Of a DNA stretch of 64,000 nucleotides, positions 38,811-52,969 are shown piece after piece. The stretch covers positions 1 to 64,000 of the forward strand of contig JAREIK010002961.1 in the NCBI GenBank assembly GCA_029783825.1, read 5' to 3'. Source of the DNA: Sapria himalayana. Taxonomy: Eukaryota; Streptophyta; Magnoliopsida; Malpighiales; Rafflesiaceae. Made by a program: the position numbers and the translations under genes. The notes beneath the pieces were generated by a model. The model was given only the letters and a program-made list of their open reading frames with translations, was not told the origin of the DNA and did no database searches. Numbering within the stretch: the stretch's first letter is position 1; each line of letters opens with the position of its first letter.

Positions 38811-41800
38811 GATTCAAAGGGTATGACCTTTGAAAATATATAATTTTTTAATAGTTCTAAAATATGAATACAATACTTAGTTATAATAATCTTAATAATT
38901 ATATTTGTTGTTGATTCAATATAAAAAAATGTATTAATATATATTATAAAAGTAATCCAAAAATAAATTAATAAACTATTATTAATAAGATAGATATTAA
39001 TTAAAATATATTTGTAGAACCCAAAATAATTGAAAATCAAAGTAGATTATATTATTAAATAAAATTTAAAATTTTTGAAATTTTGTTTATTTTTATAAGC
39101 TTATTTTTTTTTTCATAAAAAATAATTTATTTAAATTATATCTGTCTCACTCATTATTTATTTTGTAATTAATATTTCTATACAAATAAAATAAAAAATA
39201 ATTAAAATGTATATTTAAAATTATAATGAATACAAATAAAAATGAGATTTATTATTTAGGTTATATAGGTTTAATGGTTTAAGTATTTAGGGGGTTTTGG
39301 GGTTTAGAAGTCTAGAGATTTAAATGTTTAGGCATTTAGTGGTTTATAAGTTTTATTTAAATAATAAAAATTTAAAATTCTTTTTTTGATTTTTTCTGAT
39401 TTTCAAAGGTTATAAACTTTGAAAATAAAATAATTTTTAACATTTTTTGAAATGTGAATACAATGTATAATTATATTAATCTTACTAATTATATATTATA
39501 TAAATTTAATATAAATAATTTTAATGATATATATTATAATAATGATCAAAGATTAAATTAATAATACTATTATTAATAATATAAATATTAATTTAAATAT
39601 ATTTACTTAACACAAAATGATTCAAAATAAAATCAAAATATATTACTAAATAATAATTTTTAATTTTTAAAATTTTCCTTCTTTTTATAAGCTTATATTT
39701 TTTTATCAAAATAAATTATTTAAATAATATTTGTCTCACTCAAAATTAATTTTGTAATTAATTGTTCTAAAAAATTAAACTATAAATAATTAAAATAAAT
39801 ATTTAAAATTATAATAAATATAAATAAAAATGAGATTTATTATTTATTAAGTAGTATATAATTGTTATAAAGTTTATGTATTTAGGGGTTTCGAGATTTA
39901 TGAGCTTACTAATTTAAGTAACTAAGCATTTAATGATCTATAGGTTTTATTTAAAAAATGAAATAATAAAAAATTTATTTTTATTATTTTTTCTCATTTT
40001 TTAAGGTTATAACTTTTGAAAATATAATAATTTTTAAATTTTTTTTAAAAGTGAATACAATATTTAGTTATAATAATTATTATATTTATTTATCATATAA
40101 ATTCAATGTAATCAATTATATTGATAAATATTCTAATAATGATAAAAAAAATAAATAATCTATTATTAATAACATAGATATCAATTAAAATATAATTACA
40201 AAACCAAAAATAATTCAAGAGCAAAGCAAAATATATTACAATATAATAATTTTTTGTTTTGAATTTTTTTATATTTTAAAAAGTTTATCTATATCTTTTG
40301 ATTAAAGATAATTTATATAAATTATATTTGTCTAATTCATAATTTATTTTGTAATTAAAATTTATATAAAAATAAATAATTAATTAATTAAAATGATAAT
40401 TTAAAATTATAAAAAAACAAAAAAATGAGATTTATTAATTATTATTTAGGGTATACCAGTTTAATTTTAATTATATCCATCTCACTAATAATTTATTTTG
40501 TAATTAATATTTCTATAAAAATAAACTTATAAATAATTAAAATAAAAATTTTAAATTATACTGAATAAAAATTAAAATGAGATTTATGATTTATTATTAA
40601 TGTATCCCAGTTTAATGGTTTAAGTATTTAGATATTTTGTCATTTAAAAATTTAGAGATTTATGTTTTTAGGCATTTAGTAGTTTATAGGTTTTAATTAA
40701 ACAATAAAATAAAAAAAATTTATAATTTTTTCTCATTTTCATAGATTATAACCTTTGAAAATATAATAATATTTAAAATTTTTTTAATGTAAATATAATA
40801 TTTAAGTTATAATAATATTAATAATTATATATCATATAAATTTAATATAAACAATTTTATTGATAGATATTATAATAATGATCAACAATTAAATTAATAA
40901 ACTATTAATAAAAAGATACAAATTAATTAAAAAATATTTACAAACCCCAAATTGATTCAAAATTAAAGTAAAATATATTATTGGATAAAAATTTTAAATT
41001 TTTAAATTTTTAAATTTTTACTTCTTTTATATGCGTATATATATTATTTCATTAAAAATAAATTATTTAAATTTTATTTATCGCACTCATAATTTATTTT
41101 GTAATAAATATTTCTATAAAAATAAACTAATAAATAATTAAAATGAATATTTAAAATTATAATAAATAGAAATAAAAATTAGATTTATTATTTATTATGT
41201 ATTATATATCGGTTTAATGGTTACTGTATATAGGCATTACGGGATCAAGGAGTTTACTTATTTAACTGTGAATGCATTTAGTAGTTTATAAGTTTTATTT
41301 AAAAAATAAAAAAACAAAAAATTTTTTTTTATTATTTTTTGATATTTTCAATGGTTATAACCTTAGAAAATAAAATAATTTTTAAATTTTTTTCAAAAGT
41401 AAATTCAAAATTTAGTTATATAATCATTATATTTATATATCATATAATTTCAATATAAACAATATTATTGATAAATATTCTAAAAATGATAAGAAATTAA
41501 ATTAATAATCTATTATTAATAAGATAGATATCAATTATAATATAATTACAAAACCTAATATGATTCTGAAACAAACCAAAATATATTACTATATAATAAT
41601 TTTTTGTTTTGAAAATTTTATTTTTTAAAAGTTTATTTATATTTTTTTGATGAAAAATAATTATATAAATTATATTTGTGTAACTCATAATTTATTTTGT
41701 AATTAATATTTATATAAAAATAAAAAAATAAATAATTAAATTTGAATATTTAAAATTAAAATAAAAAAAATTAGATTTATTCTTTATTATTTAGGATATA

Positions 41801-41928
41801 CCGGTTTAATTTAAATTAGATCTGTCTCACTAATAATTTATTTTGTTTTTAATATTTCTATAAAAATAAACTGATAAATAATTAAAATAAAATTAAAATT
41901 ATACTGAATAATTAAAATAATTTATTTT
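38811..41928 (+). repeat. Forward satellite between blocks 1 and 2
   Basis: About five monomers. 38811-39365 closely resembles 34300-34860, including the words TAATAGTTCTAAAATATGAATAC; then the sequence corresponds to about 35465 onward, so one monomer is missing here. The segment 39880-41928 ends in a jump-back monomer (41807) just before block 2, as before block 1. Satellite and block were thus duplicated together. No gene is visible. Confidence 0.88.
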
Positions 41929-43025
41929 GTTCCTCTCAAGTCTAGAATGATTGCTAAAGCTCTAACCAAAATAATAGGAGCTTTTACTTTATCTCTATTA
42001 TGACTCATCATATTTGATGTTGAATCACTGGGCTATCAAAGGTAATTTGACTCATGTACGCTAACAGACTAAACCAAAGTTGTACCCCTACCTGTTGAAA
42101 TATCTAGTTGTTGAGGATGCTATTTATATTGATTTTTATAATTTCTTCTAAAATATCTCTCATGTACACACTCAAAACAATTTTTTTAAAACATAGTTCA
42201 ACTCTAAAAAAATAACCTCCTTGTAGCCTATTATAACAAATTAGCCCCAGGGCGGTTTGAGCAGGGCAAGAAGTATGTGCTCTCTTTCAATCAAGAATCA
42301 AAAAATTTATATTATTGGCATGTCTAAGCCATTTTTTTATATCCTCATGAATATGAAAAGTAGTATTTCTTTCTTTTTATATTAAATGAGTTATGTATAC
42401 AAGCTCACAATACCCAAAAAGGTGTAAATGAATCATATTCAAATGTATAAAAGGTTTTGATCATTGCTCAAAATATTAGTCTTGCATATTGACACTTGAG
42501 GTCATAAATCAAAGGAAAAAGCCATAGTGATATTTCCAAATCCAATATTTTTAGCTATAGAAAGTTATAAAGTGTAGTACTTGAGCTTTAACTATTTCTA
42601 GGGTCATGACTTTTGCTCTTGAGGAATGTCCAAAGTTACAATCATTCCTAGTGCAATGACTTTGCAATATAAAGATAAAATTCACAAGCTATGGTCATAT
42701 CAAATACTGTGACCTAGTATTATAGTGATTAAATATGTATTCATGATCATTCTTAGTGCCATAACAATATGTTCAACAGAAAGACACAAGTTCTGGCATA
42801 TTCTCATCTATATGATTTTGTGTTCAGGAGACAAAATATACAATCATGACCATTGCTAATGCTACAATAATCTAAAGAAAGAAAGTGACTGAATTCAAAA
42901 CTCACCCCTTGAGTCATGACTTTGTGTTGCATATATAAAAAGATAAATTTGTGACATTCCTAAAAGTTGTGAATATCAATTTAAATTTAACACTTAGCCA
43001 TTTGATTATAAATGTGCATAACATG

Positions 43026-43105
43026 AGATTTAAGATTTAGGGTTTATGGATTAGGTTTATAGTTTATGGTTTAAGGTTTAGGATTTAAAGTTTAGGGTTT
43101 ATGGG
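43026..43105 (+). repeat. Degenerate 7-bp telomere-like tract (block 2)
   Basis: Words GATTTAA, GATTTAG, GGTTTAT, GGATTAG, GTTTATA, GTTTATG, GTTTAAG, GTTTAG, GATTTAAA, GTTTAG, GGTTTAT run on at a mostly 7-bp step. Positioned as in block 1, directly beside the poly-T run. Confidence 0.75.
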
Positions 43106-43107
43106 TT

Positions 43108-43142
43108 ATTTTTGTTTTTTTTTAGAAAATACACACTTTATT
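43108..43142 (-). promoter_or_regulatory. Poly(A) signal and A-tail-like run (block 2)
   Basis: Minus-strand AATAAA at 43137-43142, then 13 nt, then an interrupted A run (43108-43123). Same arrangement as in blocks 1, 3 and 4. Confidence 0.6.
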
Positions 43143-44393
43143 TATAATTTAGGCACACAACTTACTAGTGACTAAAAACCTCACTAATTTAGGTAAGCCC
43201 ACCAAATCCTATGCACCTTAATGATTCTATGCATAAAATACATAAAAAAACATAATGCTAATAATTCCAAGAGTACGAATACAACTAAAATCACCTGACA
43301 TTCCTGGACTTCAGAGTTGGCATTTAGTCATTATGCGCTCTACATCTTTTCGATTCGGATTTGTCCAAGCCTTTTGGAGGAACCCGAATGATGCGCCATA
43401 TTAAAACTATACAGATATAAGATTGTGCATGTGTGTGACATGCAGCATCAAGCGTTTGCCTATGTCATTGTTATGCAATGGAATGCATGTAAAACTGAAT
43501 ACCCATAAATCCACAAGTCCATATCTATGGCACTTTGTCAAGTCATTCTCACCTCTGAATTCCACATTCTTTTGCTCCAATGATCCTCAAAAGTGTATCT
43601 CTTGTGTTAGAATGCTTCCACCTCAAGCTCCAAGAAGTGGTTGTATGTTGCATCGACAAAATATCAAAAAATATGCATGCATCGGTGTAATTGTGTGATG
43701 AGGTCTATCTCATAGTCTAATTATCTACGCGTACAACCAAGCTAGAATACAAGTAAAATTACAAATTGCTATAAAGATGGGCCTTTTGCTCCCAGGAGTG
43801 TAGCATTGCCTAATGTGTATTTAAAAAATGCATTAGTGGGCCCCACTTAGAGATACTCATGGGTCCAGTTGCCCTAATTGCTTGCTACATAGAGAACAGA
43901 CAAGATTGTGTGTGTGAGTATGTCATGATCTGTCTCTACAAGTACATGGTGCATACAAAGTCCAAAATACAAATAAGACAACAAACAATTACTACAAGTT
44001 TAAATCTTTCACTCCTGTGTGGCTGGTCTGGACTCTATTGCTTTGTAGCACTGCTTGGTGATGCTTCAGAATTTGTGGGCTCTCCAATTAATCATGGATT
44101 ACCCGCTACTCATGTTGGGCGGCAGTTGGGTGGCCCTCTATGCTGCCTGATAGGGCTAGTGGGACCCACTCCTAGCTACTCCTGGGTTTACTCCGCACCA
44201 CTTTGCTCTGTCTCATCGGTTTTCTGAATGTTATCATACCGGCTTGATACCGGGGACCTCTACAAGATGGAGGCCCATACTTCTGGCTGGTTCCAGGACT
44301 TGCTGGCCCCTCTAAATGCGACACCAAAATCGACAAGAATATGTGCACGTGTGTACTGTGGTCCGTCGCTATGTGTGTGTGGTGCAGAAGTAT
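43108..44393 (-). mobile_element. Possible retroposed transcript-like half of block 2
   Basis: On the minus strand this 1.29-kb part begins at the satellite junction (44393) and ends at the A run (43108). It lacks a long open frame and recognisable enzyme motifs. It includes CA/TG-rich stretches near 43900 and a GC-rich part at 44030-44390. Confidence 0.42.
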
Positions 44394-44462
44394 CAGGGTT
44401 TTGGAGTTTAGTAATTTAAGTATTTAGCTATTTTGTGGTTTATAGGTTTTATTTAAATAATT
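44394..44462 (+). repeat. Last forward satellite fragment before the array flips
   Basis: An octamer tract (GTTTAGTA, ATTTAAGT-type words) and TAGGTTTTATTTAAATAAT in forward orientation, then at about 44462 the sequence becomes reverse satellite (ATTCATTATAAATTTTAATT). This is the main inversion junction. Confidence 0.82.
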
Positions 44463-47400
44463 AAATATTCATTATAAATTTTAATTATTCATTTTAATTA
44501 TTTTTTTGTTAATTTTTTTAGAATTATAAATTACAAAATATATTATGAGGAAGACAAATATAATTTAAATAATATACTTTTAAGAACAAAAAATATAAAC
44601 TTATAATAAGAAGCAAAACATCAAGAACATTATTATTTAGTAATTTATTTTACTTTATTTTGAATAAATTTACGTTTTGCAAATATATTTTAAATAATAT
44701 CTATCTTATTTATAATAGTTTATTAATTAATTTTTTGATCATTAATATAATATCTATCAATATAATTTTTTATATTGAATTTATATGATATATAATTATT
44801 AATATTATCAAAACTAAATATAGTAATATATTTAATTTGCTTCTGATATATAATAATAATTATTATATGATATATAATAATTATTATCAAAAAAATATAG
44901 TAATATATTTTGTTTTGCTTCTGATTCATTTTAGGTTTTGTAATTATATTATAATTGATATTTATCTTATTAATAATATATTATTAATTTATTTTTCGAA
45001 CATTATTAGAATATTTATCAATAAAATTATTTATATTGAATTTATATGATATATAAATATAATGATTATTATAACTAAATATTGAATTCACATTTGAACA
45101 AAATTTAAAAATTATTATATTTTCAAAGGTTATAACCTTCAAATATTTTAAAAATAAAAATATAAAATTTTTTGTTATATCATTGTTTAAATACAACTTA
45201 TAAACCACTAAATGCATAAACACTTAAACCTCTAAACTCATAAACACAAAAGCCCCTAAATACTTAAACCTTTAAACTCGTAAACCTTAAATATAATTTA
45301 AATAATTTATTAAAATATTAATTACAAAATAAATTATGATGATAGAAATATAATTTAAATAATTTATTTTTCATCAAAAAAAATATAAGCTTATAAAAAG
45401 AAGCAAAAACTAAAAAAAAATTATTATTTAGTATAAAATTTTACTTGGATTTTGAATATTTTCAGGTTTTGCAATTATATTTTAATTTATATCTATCATA
45501 TATATAATAGCATATTATTTATTTTTTGATAATTGATATCATATCTATCAATAAAATTGTTTATATTTAGTTTATATTATATATAATTATAATGATTATT
45601 ATTACTAAATATTGTATTCATATTTTTAAAAAATTTTAAAATTATCATATTTTCAAAGGTTATAACCTTTGAAAATCTGAAAAAATATCAAAAATAATTT
45701 TTTTATTTATCATTATTTAAATAAAACCTATAAACCACTAAATGCCTAAAAACATAATTCGCTAAAGTCTAACGAAAAAACCTCTAAATACTTAAAATAT
45801 TAAACTGGTATACATTAATAATAATTCATAAATCTCATTTTAATTTTTTATTTAGAATAATTTTAAATTTTTATTTTAATTATTTATTAGTTTATTTTTA
45901 TAGAAATATTAATTATAAAATAAATTATTAGTGATACAGATATAAGTTAAATTAAATCGGTATACCCTAAATAATAGATAATAAATCTCATTTTTTTTCA
46001 TTATAATTTTTAATATTCATTTTAATTATTAAATTTTTATTTTTATATACATATTAATTAAAAAATAAATTATGAGTTAGACACATATAATTTATGTAAA
46101 TTATATTTAATCAAAAAAATATAGATAAACTTTTTTAAATAAAAAAAATTTCATAACAAACAATTATTATATAGTAATATATTTTGCTTTGCTTATGAAT
46201 CATTTTATGTTTTTAAATATATTTTAATTGATATCTATCTTATTAATAATAGATTATTAAGTTATTTTTTCATCATTATTAGAATATTTATCAATAAAAA
46301 TATTTATATAGAATTTATATGATATATAAATATAATGATTATTATAACTAAATATTGTATTCACTTTTGTTATTCTATTATTTAAATAAAACCTATACAC
46401 CACTAAATGCCTAAGCATTTAAATCATTAAATTACAAAATCCTGATACCCCTATATATATAATCTTTTGAATCGATATCCCCTAAATAATAATTAATAAA
46501 TTTCATTTTTATTTGTTTTCATTATAATTTAAAAAATTCATTTTGGTTGTTTAGTTTTTTATTTTTATATATGTATTAATTATAAAATAAATTATGAGTT
46601 AAATATATAATTTATAAAAATTATTTTTCATCAAAAAATTGATAAGCTTATAAAAAGAATAAAAATTTAAAAATAAATAATTATATTTAATAATATATTT
46701 TGCTTTGATTCTGAATCATTTTGGGTTTTGATATTATTTTTTAAGCAATATCAATTTTATTCATGATAGATTTTTAATTTATTTTTTGATAATTATTAGA
46801 ATATCTTTCAATAAAATTGTTTATATTGAATTTATATGATATATAATTATTATGATTATTATAAATAAATATTGTATTCACTTTTGAAAAAAATTTAAAA
46901 ATTATTATATTTTAAAAGGTTATAATCTTAAAAAATGAGAAAAAATAATAAAAATAATTTTTAGTTATTTTATTTTTGAAATAAAACCTATAGACCATTA
47001 AATGCTAACTTACTTAAATTAATAAGCTCATAAACCTCGAAACCCCTAATACATAAACATTTTAACATCTATATACAACTTAATAAATAATAAATCTCAT
47101 TTTTATTTCTATTTATTATAATTTTAAATATTCATTTTAATTATTTATATTCTAATTATTTAGAAAAATTAATTACAAAATAAATTTAGAGTAAGACATA
47201 TATTATTTAAATAATTTATTTTTAATCAAAAAAATATAAAATTATAAAAAGGAAAAATTTAAAAATTAAATATTATTATTTAGTAATATATTTTGATTTG
47301 ATTTTGAATCATTTTGTGTTATGTAAATATATTTTAATTAATATTTATATTATTAATAATTGTTTATTAATTTAATTTTTGAGCAATATTATAATATCTA

Positions 47401-50400
47401 TCATTAAAATTGTTTATATTGAATTTATATGATATATAATTAGTAAGATTAATATAATTATACATAGTATTCACATTTTAAAAGATTTTTAAAATAATTT
47501 TTTTTTCAAAGGTTATAACCTTTTAAAATCAGAAAAAATCTAAATTTTTTTATTTTTTTTATATAAATAAAACCTATAAACCACTAAATACCTAAAACAT
47601 AAATTGATAAATTCATAAACGAGAAAACACCTAAATAATCAAACCATTAAACTAGTATACCACATATAATAATCATAAATCTCATTTAATTTGTATTGAT
47701 CATTATTTTAATATTCATTTTAATTATTTATTAGGTTATTCTTTATAGAAATATTAATTACAAAATAAATAATGAGCGAGATAACTATAATTTTAATAAT
47801 TTATTTTTAATCAAAAAAAAATATAAGCATATAAAAAGAAGTAAAAATGTAAAAACAATAAATTATTATTTAGTAATATATTTTAATTTGATTTTGAATC
47901 ATTATATATAGGTTTTGCTATTATATTTTAATTGTTATCAATATTATTAAGAATAGTTTATTAATTTATTATTTCATCAATTTTATAATATCTAACAATA
48001 AAATTACTTATATTGAATTTAAATGTCATATAATTATTAGGATTATTATAACAAAATATTATATTTACATTTGAAAAAAATTTAAAAATTATAATATTTT
48101 CAAAGGTTATACCTTCAACAATGATAAAAAATCACAAAAATAGTTTTTTATTATTTTATTATTTAAATAAAACTTATAAACCACTAAATGTTTAATCATT
48201 TAAATATCTAGACTCCTTAACCCCAAAACACCCTAAATACTTAAACCATTAAACCTATATAACCTAAATAATAAATAATAAATTTCATTTTTATTTCTAT
48301 TCATTATAATTTTAAATATTCATTTTAATTATTTTTAGTTTATTTTTATGGAAATATTAATTATAAAATAAATAATGAGTGAAACATATAATTTAAATAT
48401 ATTATTTTTTATGAAAAAAAATAAGCTTATAAAAATAAACAAAATTTCAAAATTATAAAATTTTATTTAGTAATATAATTTACTTTGATTTTGTATTATT
48501 TTGGGTTCTGCAAATATATTTTAATTAATATCTATCTTATTAATAATAGTTTATTAATTTATTTTTCGATCATTATAATAATATATATTAATAAAATTTT
48601 TTATATTAAATTTACAATCAAATATAATTATTAAGATTAATATAACTAAGTATTGCATTCATATTTTAGAAAGATTAAAAAATTATTATATTTTCAAAGG
48701 TAATAACCATTGAATATCACGAAAATTCAAACAAATTAATTTTTAGTTATTTCATTGATTATATTAAACCTATAAACACCTAAATGTGCAAACATATAAA
48801 TCAATAAACTCCTTAACCCAAAAACCACAAAAAACATAAACCATTAAATAGGTATACCCTAAATAATAAATCATAAATCTTTTTTTTATATATTCATTAT
48901 AATTTTAAAAATACATTTTAAATATTTATCAATTTATTTTTATAGAAATATCAATTACAAAATAAATTATTAGTGAAACATATATAATTTAAATAATTTA
49001 TTTTTCATCAAAAAAAAATATATGATTATAAAATGAGGCAAAATTTTTAAAATAAAAAATTTTATTTAGTAATATATCTTATTTTGATTTTGAATCATCT
49101 TAGATTCTACTATTATATTTTAATTTATATCTTTTTATTAATACTAATTTATTAATTAATTTATTTATCATTATTTAAATATCTATTAATAAAATTATTT
49201 ATATTGAGTTTACATTATATATAATTATTAAGATTATTATAACTAAATATTATATTCACATTTAAAAAAATTTAAAATTATTATATTTTCAAAGGCATTC
49301 AAAAATTAAAAAAATTCAAAAAATTAAATTTTTTATTTTTTAATTCTTTAGATAATAACTATAAATCACTAAAGGTCTAAACACTTAAAGCACTAAACTC
49401 CTAAACACAAAAACACCTAAATACTTAAACCATTAAACAATTATATCCTGAATAATAAATAATAAATAATAAATCTCAATTTTATTTGTATTCATTATAA
49501 TTTTAAATAATTATTTTAATTATTTATTAGTTTATTATTATAGAATAATAAATTACAAAATAAATTATGAGTAAGACAAATTAATTTAAATAATTTATTT
49601 ATAATAACAAAAATATAAAGTTATAAAAAAGAAAAACATTAAAAAAATTATTATTAAGTAATATATTTTACTTTAAATTTGAATAAATTTAGATTTTGCA
49701 AATATATTTTAAATAATATCTATCTTATTAATAATAGTTTATTAAATTTTTTTTGATCATTATTATAATATCTAGCAATATAATTATTTATATAGAATTT
49801 AAATGACTTATAATTATTAAGATTATTATAACTAAATATTATATTTACATTTGAAAAAAATTTAAAAATTATTATATTTTCAAAGGTTATAACCTTCAAA
49901 AATAAAAAATTAATAAAAATAAATTTTTTTGTTATATCATTGTTTAAATAAAACTTATAAACCACTAAATGCATAAATGCTCAAACCTCTAAACTTTTAA
50001 AAACAAAAGCCCCTAAATACTTAAACCTTTAAACTCGTAAATCTTAAATATAATTTAAATAATTTATTAAAATATTAATTACAAAATAAATTATGAGTGA
50101 TACAAATATAATTTAAATAATTTATTTTTCATCAAAAAAAAATATAAGCTTATAAAAAGAAGCAAACACGATAAAACAAAAATTATTATTTAGTAATAAA
50201 TTTTACTTGGATTTTGAATTATTTTAGGTTTTGCAATTATATTTAAATTTATATCCATCATAATAATAATAACATATTAATTTATTTTTTGATAATTGAT
50301 ATCATATCTATAAATAAAATTGTTTATATTTAGTTTATATTATATATAATTTTAATGATTATTATTACTAAATATTGTATTAAAATTTTTAAAAATTTTA

Positions 50401-52969
50401 AAATTATTATATTGTCAAAGGTTACAACCTTTGAAAATGTGAAAAAATATCAAAAATAATTTTTTTGTTATATTATTGTTTAAACAAATCCTATAAACCA
50501 ATAAATGCCTAAAAACATAAATCGCTAAAGTCCTAAATGAGAAAACCTCTAAATACTTAAAATATTAATCTGGGTTATATTAATAATAATTCATAAATCT
50601 CATTTTAATTTTTATTCAGTATAATTTTAAATTTTTATTTTAATTATTTAACAGTTTATTTTTATTAAAATATTAATTACATAATAAATTATTAGTAAGA
50701 CAGATATAATATAAATTAAATTGGTATACCCTAAATAATAAAGACTAAATCTCATTTTTTTTTCATTATAATTTTAAATATTCATTTTAATTATTTATTT
50801 GTTTATTTTCATATAAATATTAATTAAAAAATAAATTATGTGCTAGAAAAATATAATTTATGTAAATTATTTTTTATCAAAAAAACATGGATAAATTTTT
50901 TAAAATAAAAAAAATTACAAAACAAAAAATTATTATATACTAATCTATTTTGGTTTGGTTATGAACCATTATAGGTTTTCTAAATATATTTTAATTGATA
51001 TCTATCTTATTAATAATAAATTATTAATATATATTTTGATCATTATTAGAATATTTATCAATAATATTGTTTATATTGAATTTATATGATATATAAATAT
51101 AATGATTATTATAACTAAATATTATATTCACATTTCAAAAAATTGTAAATATTATTATATTTTCAAAGGTTATAACCTATGAAAATGATAACATATTATA
51201 GAAAATATTTTTTTTATTTTATTTTCTAAATAAAACCTATAAACCACTAAAAGCCTAAAAACATAAATTGCTAAACTCCTAAACAACAAAACCTCTAAAT
51301 GCTTATTCCATTAAAATGGTATAGATTAATAATTAATCATAAATCTGTTTTTAATTTTTATTCAGTATAATTTTAAATTTTTATTTTAATTATTTATCAG
51401 TTTATTTTTATAAAAATTTTAATTAAAAAATTAATAATTAGTGAGACAGATCTAATTTAAATTAAAATAGTATCCCAAAATAATAAATAATAAATCTCAT
51501 TTTTTTTCATTAAAATTTTTAATATTCATTTTAATTATTTATTCGATTATTTATATATAAATATTAATTACAAAATAAATTGAGCTAGATAAATAATTTA
51601 TATAAATTATTTTTAATCAAAAAATTATAGATAAACTTTTTCAAAGAAAAAAAATTTTCAAAACAAAAAATTATTATATAGTAATATATTTTGATTTCCT
51701 TCTGAATCATTTTAAGTTTTGTAATTATATTTTAATTTATATCTATCTTATTAATAATAGATTATTAATTTATTTTTTGAACATTATTAGAATATTTATC
51801 AATAAAATTATTTATATTGAATTTACATGTTATATAATTATTAAGATTATTATAACTAAATATTATATTTTTAAAAGTTATCATCTTTGAAAATGAGATA
51901 AAATCACAAAAATAAATTCTTTGTTATTTTATTGTTTATATAGAACCTATAAATTACTAAATGCCTAAATGCTTAAATCATTAAACTCCTAAACCCCAAA
52001 ACCCTTAAATACTTAATCATTAAAACCATCTTTAAAGTTTTAAGTATTTATAAATAATATATAAATATCTATCAATAAATAATAGTTTATTAATTTATTT
52101 ATTGATCATTATTATATTTATATTTATATTTAGTTTATTAATATCTATCAATAAAATTGTTTATTTTTAATTTACATGATATATATTTATTAAGTTAATT
52201 ATAACTAAATATTGTATTCACATTTGAAAAAAATATAAAAATTATTATATTTATAACGGTTATAACCTTCAAAATTGATAAAAATATTGAAAAATTATTT
52301 TTTTGTTATTTCATTATATAAATATAACATATAAACTACTAAATGCCTAAACACTTAAATCACTAAACTCCTAAACTCGTAAATACTTAAACCATTAAAC
52401 CTGTATACCATAAATAATTAATCATAAATCTCATTTTTATTTTTTTTCATTATAATTTCAATATACATTTTAATTATTTATTCGTTTATTTTTATAGAAA
52501 TATTAATTGAAAAATAAAATTATGAATGAGACAAATATAATTTAAATAATTTATCTTCTTCAAAAAATTTTATAATCTTATAAAAAGAATCAAAAATTTA
52601 AAAATAAAAAATTATTATTTAGTAATATATTTTACTTTGATTTTGAATTGTTTTAGGTATTGTAAATATATTTTAATTTATATCTATCATATTAATAATA
52701 GTTTATTAATCTATTTTATGATCAGTATTATAATATCGACCAATAAAATTATTTATATTAAATTTACCTTATATTTAATTTTTATGATTATTATAATTAA
52801 ATATTGTATTAACATTTGAAAAATAATTAAAAATTATAATATTTTCACTGGTTATAACCTTGAAAATGAGAAAAAATCATAAAAATATTTTTTTTGTTAA
52901 TTAATTATTTAAATAAAACATATGAACCACATCATATCTAAATACTTATATTACTAAACTCCTAAACCC
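44463..52969 (-). repeat. Reverse satellite array (right arm of inner inverted repeat)
   Basis: All monomer landmarks are reverse complemented; octamer tracts read as CTAAA words near 45210, 45760, 46410, 47020, 47620, 48220, 48800, 49400, 50010, 50530, 51270, 51990 and 52360. About 46.95-50.42 kb mirrors 32.6-36.1 kb. 46.4-47.0 kb mirrors the monomer order at the young array's right edge (25.04-25.7 kb). 51.1-52.97 kb matches 59.93-61.82 kb directly at an offset near 8.85 kb. No gene is visible. Confidence 0.9.
44818..44930 (-). repeat. Rearranged junction with short duplication
   Basis: After ACTAAATATA the array skips most of a monomer to AGTAATATATTT...TTTGCTTCTGAT, then repeats that stretch about 75 bp later around ATAATAATTATTAT palindromes. 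It looks like a break repaired with local copying, within 400 bp of the main inversion junction. Confidence 0.6.

Larger units (their letters stand above)
41929..44393 (+). repeat. Non-satellite block 2 (apparently full length)
   Basis: About 2.46 kb, complete at both ends by comparison with block 3. The left edge is GTTCCTCTCAAG after satellite AATAATTTATTTT; the right edge is GTGGTGCAGAAGTATCA before octamer-tract satellite AGGGTTTTGGAGTTTAG. Contents follow block 1: 104-bp repeats (about 42580-42930), 7-bp telomere-like tract, poly-T with inverted AATAAA, then the GC-richest part (44030-44390, with CCCACTCCTAGCTACTCC). Two short in-frame reading frames around 44228 are separated by a stop in all copies and are probably accidental. 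Confidence 0.9.

Noticed and set aside
41929..44393. Block as an LTR retrotransposon or a DNA transposon
   Set aside because: Ends do not show TG...CA or matching terminal inverted repeats, no target duplication is evident and no enzyme motif was found. A retroposed half is kept as a weaker idea.
43859..44419. Two adjacent frames (122 and 63 codons) in block 2, also seen in blocks 3 and 4
   Set aside because: The in-frame stop between them is kept in every copy. The residues change freely (many replacement differences, few silent ones), no domain is recognised, and they read against the transcript-like orientation.
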